Shown piece by piece: positions 16,289 through 23,797 of a stretch of 29,707 nt of DNA. The stretch's first letter is position 1. The number at the start of each line of letters is the position of its first letter. The stretch comes from Caldifarciminota bacterium (GTDB lineage: Bacteria; Hydrothermota; Hydrothermia; LBFQ01; DSFT01). The stretch covers positions 1-29,707 of the forward strand of contig WGAQ01000056.1 in the NCBI GenBank assembly GCA_015494735.1, written 5' to 3'. The translations under genes were made by a program, and so were the position numbers. Under the pieces are notes generated by a model that was not told the origin of the DNA, made no database searches, and saw nothing but the letters and a program-made list of their open reading frames with translations.

Positions 16289-16853
16289 GCGCAGGATAAG
16301 GAGACAGATAACTGAGGGTCGCATAAAGAAGGCCGTTATAAAGACGGTGGCTGAAGAGGGTGTAAAAGGGGCCACCACGAAGAAGATAGCGAAGGTTGCC
16401 GGAGTCTCCGAAGCCCTGCTCTTCAAATACTACAGGGATAAGGAAGAACTCCTGATGAAGATTTTCATCGAGACCATGAACGAGCTCTACGAGTACCTGG
16501 ATACGAGGATAGACAAGGAAGCCCATCCCAAGGCCCAGCTCATGCAGTTCATAGACAACATTGTGGACTATGCCCTGATAAATCCCCACACCATACAGTT
16601 CGTATTCATCATGAGGAGCTACTACAACATGGAAATCATGAAGGATGTGAAGAGGCCCTTCGTTATACTGGACAACATCATAAACGAGTTGTCCGATATG
16701 AAGACCCGAGTGGAAAAACCATACGTGGTTCCCTTCATAGTGTCGCTCATTACCAGGAGTCTGGACTTCTATCTGAGGGGAGAGTTGCCTTCTGATGTGG
16801 ACAGGTATAAGAAGAACCTGAAACTGGCCGTTGAAACCTGCGTGGGTGTGTAG
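16263..16853 (+). CDS. TetR-family transcriptional regulator
   Basis: A 196-residue one-component regulator. The N-terminal helix-turn-helix is clear: AVIKTVAEEGVKGATTKKIA followed by KVAGVSEALLFKYYRDKEELL, the usual TetR pattern with the Tyr-Tyr/Phe-Lys-Tyr recognition helix. The C-terminal ligand-binding and dimer domain is helical and unassigned. The ATG at 16263 was chosen because a strong GGAGGAGGT site lies just upstream; an ATG at 16242 would add seven unlikely residues. It overlaps thyX by 26 bases, and sppA begins 4 bases after its stop. It may control the sppA and membrane-protein genes that follow, but no operator palindrome was found. Confidence 0.9.
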   Translation: MAQVEKRDKRRIRRQITEGRIKKAVIKTVAEEGVKGATTKKIAKVAGVSEALLFKYYRDKEELLMKIFIETMNELYEYLDTRIDKEAHPKAQLMQFIDNIVDYALINPHTIQFVFIMRSYYNMEIMKDVKRPFVILDNIINELSDMKTRVEKPYVVPFIVSLITRSLDFYLRGELPSDVDRYKKNLKLAVETCVGV

Positions 16854-16857
16854 GGAT

Positions 16858-18450
16858 ATGCGGGGGATGGTGGTTGCTATAATCCTTCTCGTCATATTCG
16901 GTTCTGCATTCGGGTATTACCTTTACAGGAGTTTGAGGCCCTATTATCTGCATCTGGAGTTGAAGTCCATTCCCGAGGAGGTGCCCGCCGCAAGTGGGCT
17001 CCTCTCTCTCGTTTCGAAAGGAAAGAAGGAAAACTTTTCGCAATTCCTGTACAGGCTCTCCCGACTTGAAAAGGACCGACGCCTCAGGGGCATTTATCTG
17101 GACCTGTCCCATTACAGATTGAATCTGAGCCAGAGTTGGGAGTTGAGGGAAATCGTTGGAAAACTCAGGAAATCCGGAAAGAGAGTGCTGTGCTATGCCC
17201 ATTCCTACGGGGAGTCGGCCTATTTCCTTGCAACTGCATGCGACAGGATATACATGGCTCCCGGTGGCATCGTGGAGATACCGGGGGTTATGAGCCAGAA
17301 CCTATACTTTCGGGAACTCTTCGACACCCTTGACATAGTTCCCCAGTTCGTCCACAGGGAGGAGTACAAGAGTGCGGTGGAGCCCTTCACCCGCAGGGAG
17401 CCAAGCGAGTACGACAGGGAGCAGAGGGAGAGGCTCCTGGAGATATATTACAACCAGATTGCGAAAGCCATCGGTTCCAGGAGCGATTCGAAACCCGATG
17501 AATTGATAAACGAGTATGGTTTCCTTTACGGGCGGGAGGCTCTGGACCTCGGTCTCGTGGATTCCCTGATTTACCCCGACGAAGTGGAGGACATCCTGAA
17601 GGAGGAATTCGGCAGGGCTGCGAAGAAAAGGAGTCTCCCTTCCCGGAGGGAATCCATATTCGCCCTGAAGAAGGTGGCCGTGGTGGTGGCCAGCGGTCCC
17701 ATAGTGGAGGAAGATACCCACAATCCCCTCGAGGGGACGACGACCATAGGGACAGGACTTGCTTCCACCCTCAGAAAGCTGCGCAAAGATAAGCGGGTTG
17801 CGGCCGTGGTAATCAGGGTCAACAGTCCCGGAGGCTCTGCACTGACCAGCGATATCATAGCCCACGAGGTGAGGAAACTGGCGCAGGAGAAACCCGTTGT
17901 CATATCCATGGGATTCGTGGCTGCCAGCGGGGGATACTACATATCTGCCTATGGCAGAGAGATATTCCTCACACCCCTCACCATAACCGGCTCCATAGGG
18001 GTTCTATTCGGGAAACTGGCGATGGAGGACTTCTTCCGCAGGAAACTCCACATAAATCCGTACATCATGAAGAGGGGAGAACTGGCGGATGCCTTTTCCC
18101 TGAAACCCGTCGATAAAAGGGGAATAGAGAGGTTCAACAAACTCATAGACGAGATATACGGGGATTTCCTGAGGGTGGTGTCGGAGGGCAGGAATATGCC
18201 CGTAGATTCCGTGAGGAAGATTGCAAAGGGCAGGATATGGGTCGGAGAGGATGGCATAGGGGCCGGTATAGTGGACACCATCGGAAGCATCGTGGATGCC
18301 ATAGAGTATGCCAGGAAGGAAGCTGGTGGCGGAAGCGTCGTATTCATCAGGAGGAAATACAGGACCAGCTTCGACTGGATGAGTCTCCTGTCCTTCGCAA
18401 AGAGCGGATTCTACATGGTTGATTTTCGCTTCCTCTTCGGACATCAATAG
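16858..18450 (+). CDS. sppA: Signal peptide peptidase SppA, long (two-domain) form
   Basis: A 530-residue membrane-anchored serine protease of the S49 family that degrades cleaved signal peptides. There is one N-terminal membrane helix (about 3-24). It has the two tandem domains of the long SppA type: the first supplies the general-base Lys (K171 in EEYKSAVEPFTRREPS), the second the nucleophile Ser (S357 in FVAASGGYYISA), together with VVIRVNSPGGSA and ITGSIGVLFGK. E. coli SppA is longer (618 residues) but has the same order. The ATG at 16858 begins just before the membrane helix; a TTG at 16831 would overlap tetR with a poor sequence. The following gene starts directly after the stop. Confidence 0.93.
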   Translation: MRGMVVAIILLVIFGSAFGYYLYRSLRPYYLHLELKSIPEEVPAASGLLSLVSKGKKENFSQFLYRLSRLEKDRRLRGIYLDLSHYRLNLSQSWELREIVGKLRKSGKRVLCYAHSYGESAYFLATACDRIYMAPGGIVEIPGVMSQNLYFRELFDTLDIVPQFVHREEYKSAVEPFTRREPSEYDREQRERLLEIYYNQIAKAIGSRSDSKPDELINEYGFLYGREALDLGLVDSLIYPDEVEDILKEEFGRAAKKRSLPSRRESIFALKKVAVVVASGPIVEEDTHNPLEGTTTIGTGLASTLRKLRKDKRVAAVVIRVNSPGGSALTSDIIAHEVRKLAQEKPVVISMGFVAASGGYYISAYGREIFLTPLTITGSIGVLFGKLAMEDFFRRKLHINPYIMKRGELADAFSLKPVDKRGIERFNKLIDEIYGDFLRVVSEGRNMPVDSVRKIAKGRIWVGEDGIGAGIVDTIGSIVDAIEYARKEAGGGSVVFIRRKYRTSFDWMSLLSFAKSGFYMVDFRFLFGHQ

Positions 18451-19623
18451 ATGAAGGATTTCGCCCTTCCCTACTACTTTACCCTCTTCTGGGCCCGCCT
18501 TTTCGCTCTGGGTGGTCTGTTCTTCCTTCTTCTGGCGGGATTTATGGTATTAACCGGGGTGCCCCTATGGTCATTCAGAATCTATGTCCTGTTGCTCATG
18601 GGCTTCGTGAACTTCTATATCATCTCCGTTCAGCATGGTGCCATCCCCTTTCCCCGAAACTTCGGCGGGTGGCATAAGCGGGCTGCCACATATTCCTTCA
18701 TATCGATGTTTCTTGGGGTCCTGCTATCTGTATTCTTCACAGGTGGATTCCTGATTTATGGTCTCGGTTTCATCCTTTACCTGCTATTCCAGCATAGATT
18801 CCTCGTCCTCTACAGGTGGAGGAGCAGGAAGTGGCAGTTCGATACCCTGTTCGTCCTGTTTGCGGTTTCTGCCTCGTTCTGGGGGATTCTATTCGTTTTT
18901 CCCTCATCGTATTTTTCCTCCGTTCACTCCCTGTTCCTGGGATTTCAGTTGAACATGTTCCTTGCATGCGCCTACTTCATGCTCCCCCGATTCTCCAGAC
19001 AGGTAAAGGAGAGACTCACAGGTGGTCTGTTTCTGGGATTCATCGTGTGGATTCTCCTGAATGGCGCTGTATTGCTCAATTTCACAGCATTCTTCCTGCG
19101 CGTTCACTTTCCGGTCCTCGGCAGGTGGTTCGTGGATGTGGAGGTGATAGCTTTTTCCACGGTCCTGCTTCAGATTGCCGCATGGATGCTGATAATCGCT
19201 TTATTCCTTTATCTGCTCAATATCGGTAAATTCATCAAAAATGCCCTCAGGGTCGCTTCCATTCCCCATGTGTCTTCCATCATTTACTTTATCGTTGGGG
19301 CTTATATGTCCCTATTCGTTTCCTCTGGAAATTACGCCTTCAAGCCATTACACGAGAAGTTCATGATAGTGGGAATGCTTCTCATGGCGGTGTCCATGGG
19401 ATACCACTGGTTTATGCTCAACTTTTCCCTTTCGGGAGCCGTACATTCCAGATTATATCTGCTGGCGGTTCTTTTTCTCCTCCTGGCACCTCTCCTTCCC
19501 TATACCATAGCTCTGTTTTCCATAATATTGGTTCTGTGGTTCCTTCTGGAAATCCGCCGGAATGGAAAGATGCTCGTAGAAGATTTCGAAAGGAATATTA
19601 AGGAACTCGGCTCCATATTTTGA
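18451..19623 (+). CDS. Unknown polytopic membrane protein, about 12 helices
   Basis: I do not recognise this 390-residue protein with certainty. It is very hydrophobic, with about 12 predicted helices. Several His residues lie in or near helix ends: VQHGAIPFP (about residue 61), FQHRF, PLHEKF, and YHWFM, the last two about 17 residues apart in one helix region. A 12-helix layout with membrane His residues recalls heme-copper oxidase subunit I-like or NnrS-like proteins, but no diagnostic motif of either was found. The ATG follows the sppA stop with no gap, so it belongs to the thyX-tetR-sppA run. Its end is 10 bases from the opposing CopD-like gene, another small membrane protein. Confidence 0.7.
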   Translation: MKDFALPYYFTLFWARLFALGGLFFLLLAGFMVLTGVPLWSFRIYVLLLMGFVNFYIISVQHGAIPFPRNFGGWHKRAATYSFISMFLGVLLSVFFTGGFLIYGLGFILYLLFQHRFLVLYRWRSRKWQFDTLFVLFAVSASFWGILFVFPSSYFSSVHSLFLGFQLNMFLACAYFMLPRFSRQVKERLTGGLFLGFIVWILLNGAVLLNFTAFFLRVHFPVLGRWFVDVEVIAFSTVLLQIAAWMLIIALFLYLLNIGKFIKNALRVASIPHVSSIIYFIVGAYMSLFVSSGNYAFKPLHEKFMIVGMLLMAVSMGYHWFMLNFSLSGAVHSRLYLLAVLFLLLAPLLPYTIALFSIILVLWFLLEIRRNGKMLVEDFERNIKELGSIF

Positions 19624-19633
19624 ATGGGTCCAT

Positions 19634-20047
19634 TTAAAACAATGTTCCCCTCAGCATTACGACTGCCAGGAGAATTATAAGTAGCGTTATCGGAAGCGTT
19701 GCCCTTCCTAATAACCTGATTAATCTGAGGTTCCCCTCCCCCGGTCCCATTACATCGTGTATCAGGGTAATTATTACTAGAATTCCGAATAGGGTTAGTT
19801 TTAAGTGCAGGATGGGATTCCTGTAGAGCTGCCTGTCGAACATATTCCATAACCCCGTCACGAGCAATCCCGTCAGAGCAAGCCATCCGAAGAACCGCAT
19901 TCTGTAGCCGATTCTGTTGAGATAATCCCTGTATCTTTCTTCTCCCTTTAGGACTGGAATAATGAGCAGTGGAAGAGCAATGAGTATTCCCACCCATACG
20001 AATGCGAACAGGAGATGCAGATAAACCATAAATATCCCTACATCCAT
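19634..20047 (-). CDS. Small CopD/HemJ-like four-helix membrane protein
   Basis: A 138-residue protein with four membrane helices. The first helix has HLLFAFVWVGILI, and the third KLTLFGILVIITLIHD, with one His each placed as in the CopD and HemJ (protoporphyrinogen oxidase-like) membrane families, where such His residues may bind heme or copper. The similarity is by pattern only. The ATG at 20047 was chosen because a TATAAAATTT box ends 8 bases upstream; a longer frame reaching 20176 would put that box inside the gene and adds non-hydrophobic sequence. It is convergent with the 12-helix protein and divergent from the YfdX operon. Confidence 0.65.
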   Translation of the reverse strand: MDVGIFMVYLHLLFAFVWVGILIALPLLIIPVLKGEERYRDYLNRIGYRMRFFGWLALTGLLVTGLWNMFDRQLYRNPILHLKLTLFGILVIITLIHDVMGPGEGNLRLIRLLGRATLPITLLIILLAVVMLRGTLF

Positions 20048-20055
20048 GGTCAGAA

Positions 20056-20061
20056 ATTTTA
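20056..20061 (-). promoter_or_regulatory. -10 box TAAAAT of the CopD-like gene
   Basis: GGTATAAAATTT on the minus strand ends close to the ATG at 20047, with eight bases between the box and the codon. No Shine-Dalgarno site is present, as for other leaderless-type starts in this window. Confidence 0.5.
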
Positions 20062-20130
20062 TACCATCTCTAAATTTGCCTGCGGCGAAATTCCGCCCCC
20101 GCTCTGCTCCATCTGTAAGGTAAAGATAAT

Positions 20131-20190
20131 TATGTTGAATAAATGAAAAACATGCTTTAAAATTTGTATATAACAAAACTTATGTTAATT
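20131..20190 (+). promoter_or_regulatory. YfdX operon promoter with a repeated TATGTT motif
   Basis: TTGAAT (20135-20140) and TAAAAT (20158-20163) are spaced by 17 bases, the best sigma-70-like pair in the window. TATGTTGAAT (20131-20140) and TATGTTAATT (20181-20190) form an imperfect direct repeat with a 50-base period around the -10 region. A strong ribosome binding site (AAAGGAGGTGG) follows before the ATG at 20207, so the transcript has a normal leader. Whether the repeat is an operator is speculation. Confidence 0.5.
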
Positions 20191-20206
20191 AAAAGGAGGT
20201 GGTATC

Positions 20207-21031
20207 ATGACGAAGGCAACCGTGAAGGAGATAAAGAAGAGGGCTCAGGAAGCGGCCGTTAAGGAGACCCGCAGGGTGGAGGAGGAGAAGATTCTCCGCG
20301 AAGCAGCCGAGGTTTACGTGGCTCTCGGTGAGGTGGTGAAACTCATATCCAACGGCAAATTCGAGGATGCCCTCAGGGGTCTGGAGAGTATTCAGAATAA
20401 ACTGGAAAAACTCTACAGGGAGGAGGGGGTCAAATACGTTCCCGTCAGGTCCCTGGTTTACGAGTTCATCGGTGTGGATACTCTCGATGAGGCCACCAGA
20501 CTGGTGGAGGATGCCCGCAGGGCTCTGGAGGAGAATGACCTGATTAAGGCAAGGGATATCCTCAACATCCTGAGGAACGAGATTATAATCGACACCTATG
20601 TTCTTCCCATAGGGATATTCAAGGAGGCTGTGGAGCTGGCCTCGGAGTTTGCCCGTCTGAACGACTGGGTCAAGGCCCTCAATTCCATAAATATGGCCCT
20701 CGAATCCATAAAGGTGACCCAGACCATAATTCCCAGGCCCCTGCTCGAGGCATACTATCTGGTGGATGAGGCATCCCGTATATACGAGGAGAATCCGGAT
20801 GATGCCATAGAAATACTGGCGTACGCCCGCAGCAGGATAGAACTGGCCAAGACCCTGGGTTATGTGAAGGACGAGAAGTCCATAAAGCCCATACTGGAGA
20901 GGATAGAGAAACTGGAGAAAGACGTGAAGGGTAAGAAGGCCAAGAAGAAGACCTTCCAGGATATCCAGAAGGATATCGAGGAGGTTAAGGAAAAGGAAAC
21001 CAGAACCACCAAGGAGGTGAAGAATGAGTAG
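20207..21031 (+). CDS. YfdX-family protein
   Basis: A 274-residue, mostly helical, highly charged protein. The body (about 25-225) fits the YfdX family: an early region with EAAEVYVALGEVVKLISNG and EDALRGLESIQNKLEKL, then VPVRSLVYEFIGVDT, a DTYVLPIGIFKEAVELA segment, TQTIIPRPLLEAYYLVDEA and the final SRIELAKTLGY. The tail (about 230-274) is Lys/Glu-rich and probably a coiled coil. E. coli YfdX is linked to acid response (EvgA regulon), but a general biochemical role is not established. There is no signal peptide, unlike many YfdX proteins, so this one is probably cytosolic. It heads a five-gene operon; the next ATG overlaps its stop. Strong ribosome binding site. Confidence 0.78.
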   Translation: MTKATVKEIKKRAQEAAVKETRRVEEEKILREAAEVYVALGEVVKLISNGKFEDALRGLESIQNKLEKLYREEGVKYVPVRSLVYEFIGVDTLDEATRLVEDARRALEENDLIKARDILNILRNEIIIDTYVLPIGIFKEAVELASEFARLNDWVKALNSINMALESIKVTQTIIPRPLLEAYYLVDEASRIYEENPDDAIEILAYARSRIELAKTLGYVKDEKSIKPILERIEKLEKDVKGKKAKKKTFQDIQKDIEEVKEKETRTTKEVKNE

Positions 21032-21512
21032 AAGATTGGTGCTTACTCTCTTCATCGCCATACTGGGCCTCTTCGTGGGCTCCGGTGTTGGCGGATATAT
21101 AACGTACAACAGGGTTATGAGAACTGTTCAGAACATCCCCGCTTCCCCCATAGTGGTTGGAGCCGAGTACGATAAGGACAACAACCGTCTGGTATTTTCC
21201 GTTCTCAATCCCGGAACCCTTCCCCTTTCCCTCGACAATTACTCCATTGCCTTTACCCCCGGGGAATCCACCCAGCAGCAGGCATACTTCATATCCAACA
21301 TACCACTTGGCATAACCATAAATCCCATGGAGGTGGCTGTGGTGTATATCAATCTGAAGAAGGAGGCTCTTCCCCTGGAAATCGGAGATATTGTGACGAC
21401 CACCATATTCTACTCCCATCCCCTTTCTCCCGATGTCTATACGGTGGTGCACCCCTTCGTTTACGAGAAGAAGGGTAAAACCCCTTCGGACACCACCGGA
21501 GGTAAGAAATGA
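21024..21512 (+). CDS. Membrane-anchored protein with an Ig-like/LEA14-like outer domain
   Basis: A 162-residue protein with one N-terminal membrane helix (about 5-27, with a GSGVGGYIT end) and an extracytoplasmic beta-rich domain. A segment near residues 50-75 (RLVFSVLNPGTLPLSLDNYS) resembles the LEA14/WHy-type repeat, in which an Asn-Pro is followed by a Leu/Pro-rich strand. This is a weak pattern match and not an assignment. The C-terminal tail is Lys-rich and probably disordered. It overlaps the YfdX gene by 8 bases and has its own AAGGAGGTGA site, so translation is coupled. The domain order suggests a scaffold or ligand-binding protein held at the membrane. Confidence 0.7.
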   Translation: MSRRLVLTLFIAILGLFVGSGVGGYITYNRVMRTVQNIPASPIVVGAEYDKDNNRLVFSVLNPGTLPLSLDNYSIAFTPGESTQQQAYFISNIPLGITINPMEVAVVYINLKKEALPLEIGDIVTTTIFYSHPLSPDVYTVVHPFVYEKKGKTPSDTTGGKK

Positions 21513-22054
21513 TGAGGAGGTGGGAGAATATAATTGGAGGGCTGATTTTCGCCCTCTTTCTCATAATTCTGTTCACCGGAATCATCGGATTCGTCCTCTT
21601 CTGGCCCAGATTTCCTGAGGATGTGGCATTCGTACTGGGATTCCTCTCCTTCTGGCTCCTGGCCAACAGGCTCCTGTTCGGATACGGTCAGTTTATAAAC
21701 TTTGCGGAGTTGCTGCTCGGAGGCTCCGATTACGACAGAGACTATGTCCAGAGCAGGCTTTCCCTTCCCCATCACATACTCGAGCCCCTGACCCTCTCTG
21801 CTCTCCTTCTGGTGTGGCTCAGGGAGCTGGATAAGTACAAGTACACCTACTATACCGCATTTCTGCTCATAACCCTCCTGTCCATCCTGTTCAAGTTCAA
21901 CCTGCTGGGTTATGGGCTGGTGGGCAACTATATAGAGGGAACCTTCTGGGGAGCCGCCGTTATCACCTTTATAGTTTTCTCTCTGGAACTGATAGCCCAC
22001 ACCTACGTGGAAGACTTGATTTCCATGGAAGCAAAGGAGGTTGCCAATGGGTAA
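21509..22054 (+). CDS. Unknown membrane protein of about four or five helices
   Basis: A 181-residue protein that I do not recognise. Helices are predicted at about residues 8-30, 37-57, 87-104, 112-135 and 141-163, with a loop GSDYDRDYVQSRLSLPHH between the second and third that carries most of the charge. The start is ATGATG at 21509 or 21512, preceded by GGAGGTAAG; it overlaps the previous stop by 4 bases. The last residues overlap the next gene. It is conserved in arrangement only with its own operon here; no transport or enzyme motif is seen. Confidence 0.65.
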   Translation: MMRRWENIIGGLIFALFLIILFTGIIGFVLFWPRFPEDVAFVLGFLSFWLLANRLLFGYGQFINFAELLLGGSDYDRDYVQSRLSLPHHILEPLTLSALLLVWLRELDKYKYTYYTAFLLITLLSILFKFNLLGYGLVGNYIEGTFWGAAVITFIVFSLELIAHTYVEDLISMEAKEVANG

Positions 22055-22742
22055 GGTGCTGGAATTGAGGCTGGAGCAGGCAATAAACACCCTGGTCTTC
22101 GAGACTCTGGGTCAGCCTGAAAGGGAAAGGGAGTTCAAGTTCAAATCCCTCAAGAGGTGGGGATTCGACCTGCTCTTCGGTAAGAAGGATGGAAAGCAGA
22201 CATTCTTCACCGCTGAATACGGTAAGAAGAAGAAGGGGGATGTCTATACCCTGGACGATGTGAAGTACGAGGTGGAGGAAGTCCTGTCCGAGATGCCCAA
22301 GAACAAGAAGATATTCGCCCACATAGAGATGGTTCAGGGACGTGCCTATCTGGTGGGACAGCTGAGGGAGGGGGATGAAAATATCGAAATCCTGAGGGTG
22401 CCTGCCGGAGCAGTTCTGGTGGCTTATTTCAAGAAGCACAAACTGCATAACCTGCTCGAGGCTCTGCGCAATGTGGGAACCGCCACGGAACTGGTGAAGC
22501 ACAGGGGACAGGAGGGGAAGCCCTATCCCTACGAAAAGCTTCCCAACATGGTTCGTCGATTCCTCAGGACTGCAAAAGATGTGGAGAAGGAAGCCGAATT
22601 CGGAAGGATAGCATTTGCCTACTTCGGTGAGAACAAGGATGGGGACCCCAGGTACTGGATGTCCTGGCTCCTTCCCACCATTGCCCTATTCGAATTGAAT
22701 ATAGCAGAGAAGGCCGATAAAGCCCTTGCCATGCTCGATTGA
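22047..22742 (+). CDS. Unknown soluble protein, fourth gene of the YfdX operon
   Basis: A 231-residue, Lys/Glu-rich protein with no signal peptide or membrane helix. The first half looks alpha/beta, with a pattern WGFDLLFGKKDGKQTFFTAEYG and then a charged helix; the second half is helical, with FGRIAFAYFGENKDGDP before a hydrophobic segment near the end. I find no motif that assigns it. The ATG at 22047 was preferred over a TTG at 22041 because AAGGAGG lies 5-11 bases upstream. It overlaps the membrane protein gene by 8 bases. After its stop there is a 50-base gap with a strong hairpin before the last operon gene. Confidence 0.65.
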   Translation: MGKVLELRLEQAINTLVFETLGQPEREREFKFKSLKRWGFDLLFGKKDGKQTFFTAEYGKKKKGDVYTLDDVKYEVEEVLSEMPKNKKIFAHIEMVQGRAYLVGQLREGDENIEILRVPAGAVLVAYFKKHKLHNLLEALRNVGTATELVKHRGQEGKPYPYEKLPNMVRRFLRTAKDVEKEAEFGRIAFAYFGENKDGDPRYWMSWLLPTIALFELNIAEKADKALAMLD

Positions 22743-22748
22743 TGTCCT

Positions 22749-22768
22749 TCCCCCGCGCCCGCGGGGGA
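22749..22768 (+). other. Strong GC hairpin inside the YfdX operon
   Basis: TCCCCCGC pairs perfectly with GCGGGGGA (8 pairs, loop GCCC), 7 bases after one stop and 24 bases before the next ATG. There is no T tract, so it is more likely an mRNA processing, stability or translation-control element than a terminator. Confidence 0.6.
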
Positions 22769-22792
22769 TTCCTGAGTTCAGGAGGTGATGAA

Positions 22793-23491
22793 ATGGATTA
22801 TCGTCTGATTACATGGACCCCCGTTATCACGGATGATGGAAAATTCCATCCGGAGGTTCTGGAGGAAGCCATCCGCTCCGCATGGGTCTTCTATCACATC
22901 AGGAAGGACAGGCAGATAGAGAACGCTGTAAGAAAGTATCTGATGGGTGGGGATGTGAAGCTGGAGGAATTGGTCGAGAGGGTCGGGGAAATCGTATATA
23001 GAAAGCACCCCCTGAAACTCCGGATAAAGGTTCTGGAGGACAGGACGACCACCGAAGAACTCTATATAGAGCCCTACGTTATATCGGATGATGTGGATGA
23101 TGAGGGATTCAGGGCGAAGGCCTTTACGGGTCAGGTATCCCTTTCCATAGATAGCAATGTCAGTTATCCCAAGTTGAAGGCGGTCGGGCAGTCCTATACG
23201 GAGGGCATTCTCAAGGCGGAGATGAAGATATTCGGTGAGGAGTCGGAGGTGCTTAGGGAGATTTATCAGGACCTGTTGAACGAAATGAAGAACGAGTGGG
23301 ATATCCCCCTCCGCATGGGCATGTTCAACCGCAATCGGCTGGGCGGGAATCTCCTCTTCTTCTGGAGAATAAAGGACGTGAGGGAACACCTGCTGAAGGC
23401 GTTGAATTTCGATATAAGGCCGAAGGAGACATTGTTCATCGTGAAGTACAGGACGGTTCCCGGATTCGTGGAACTGAGAGGGGAGGGGTAA
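22793..23491 (+). CDS. Unknown soluble protein with a weak RAMP-like outline
   Basis: A 232-residue protein that I cannot assign. Its outline resembles, only faintly, the RAMP proteins of type III CRISPR systems (Csm5 type): an N-terminal strand with TWTPVITDDG, a helix with PEVLEEAIRSAWVFYHI where those proteins have a Gly-Ser-rich loop and an AIR helix, a PLRMGMFNRNRLGG segment where they have a Gly-rich loop, and an ending PKETLFIVKYRTVPGFVEL. No catalytic residue is evident and no CRISPR array or cas gene is in the window. The ATG at 22793 was chosen because an AGGAGGTGATGAA site lies before it; a start at 22739 would read through the hairpin. It ends exactly where the opposing winged-helix gene ends. 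Confidence 0.65.
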   Translation: MDYRLITWTPVITDDGKFHPEVLEEAIRSAWVFYHIRKDRQIENAVRKYLMGGDVKLEELVERVGEIVYRKHPLKLRIKVLEDRTTTEELYIEPYVISDDVDDEGFRAKAFTGQVSLSIDSNVSYPKLKAVGQSYTEGILKAEMKIFGEESEVLREIYQDLLNEMKNEWDIPLRMGMFNRNRLGGNLLFFWRIKDVREHLLKALNFDIRPKETLFIVKYRTVPGFVELRGEG

Positions 23492-23797
23492 TCATCGCTC
23501 CTCCCCTTTCTCCAGGTTTTCCAGGATGCCTTTTAATTTATCCAGATAGCTTATGAACCTTTCCCTTCCCTCTTCCGTGATGCTGTAATATGTTCTGGGT
23601 CTCCGTCCCACGAAGGTCTTCCGGTATCGGACCACACCTGCCTCTTCCAGTTTTCTCAAATGGGTCGCCAGATTCCCGTCCGTCAGACCCAGTTCCCTTT
23701 TCAGGGTATTGAAGTCCACCTCACCGTTCTTCAAAAGAACCACCATTATACCGAATCGAGCACGGTCGTGGAACAGAGGGTCGAGGCCTTCTATCAA
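23492..23797 (-). CDS. Winged-helix transcriptional regulator (HTH_34 type)
   Basis: A 101-residue DNA-binding protein. It shows the HTH_34/ArsR-like pattern in full: LFHDRARFGIMVVL, then LKRELGLTDGNLATHLRKLE with the recognition helix, EAGVVRYRKTFVGRRPRTYY for the wing, and a C-terminal dimer helix with EEGRERFISYLDKL. No metal or cofactor site is visible. Its ATG overlaps the stop of the membrane protein gene by 4 bases, so the two are made together. Such small regulators often act on their own operon with the neighbouring membrane protein; here that would be the glycine-rich protein and the membrane protein (inference). Confidence 0.9.
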   Translation of the reverse strand: MIEGLDPLFHDRARFGIMVVLLKNGEVDFNTLKRELGLTDGNLATHLRKLEEAGVVRYRKTFVGRRPRTYYSITEEGRERFISYLDKLKGILENLEKGEER

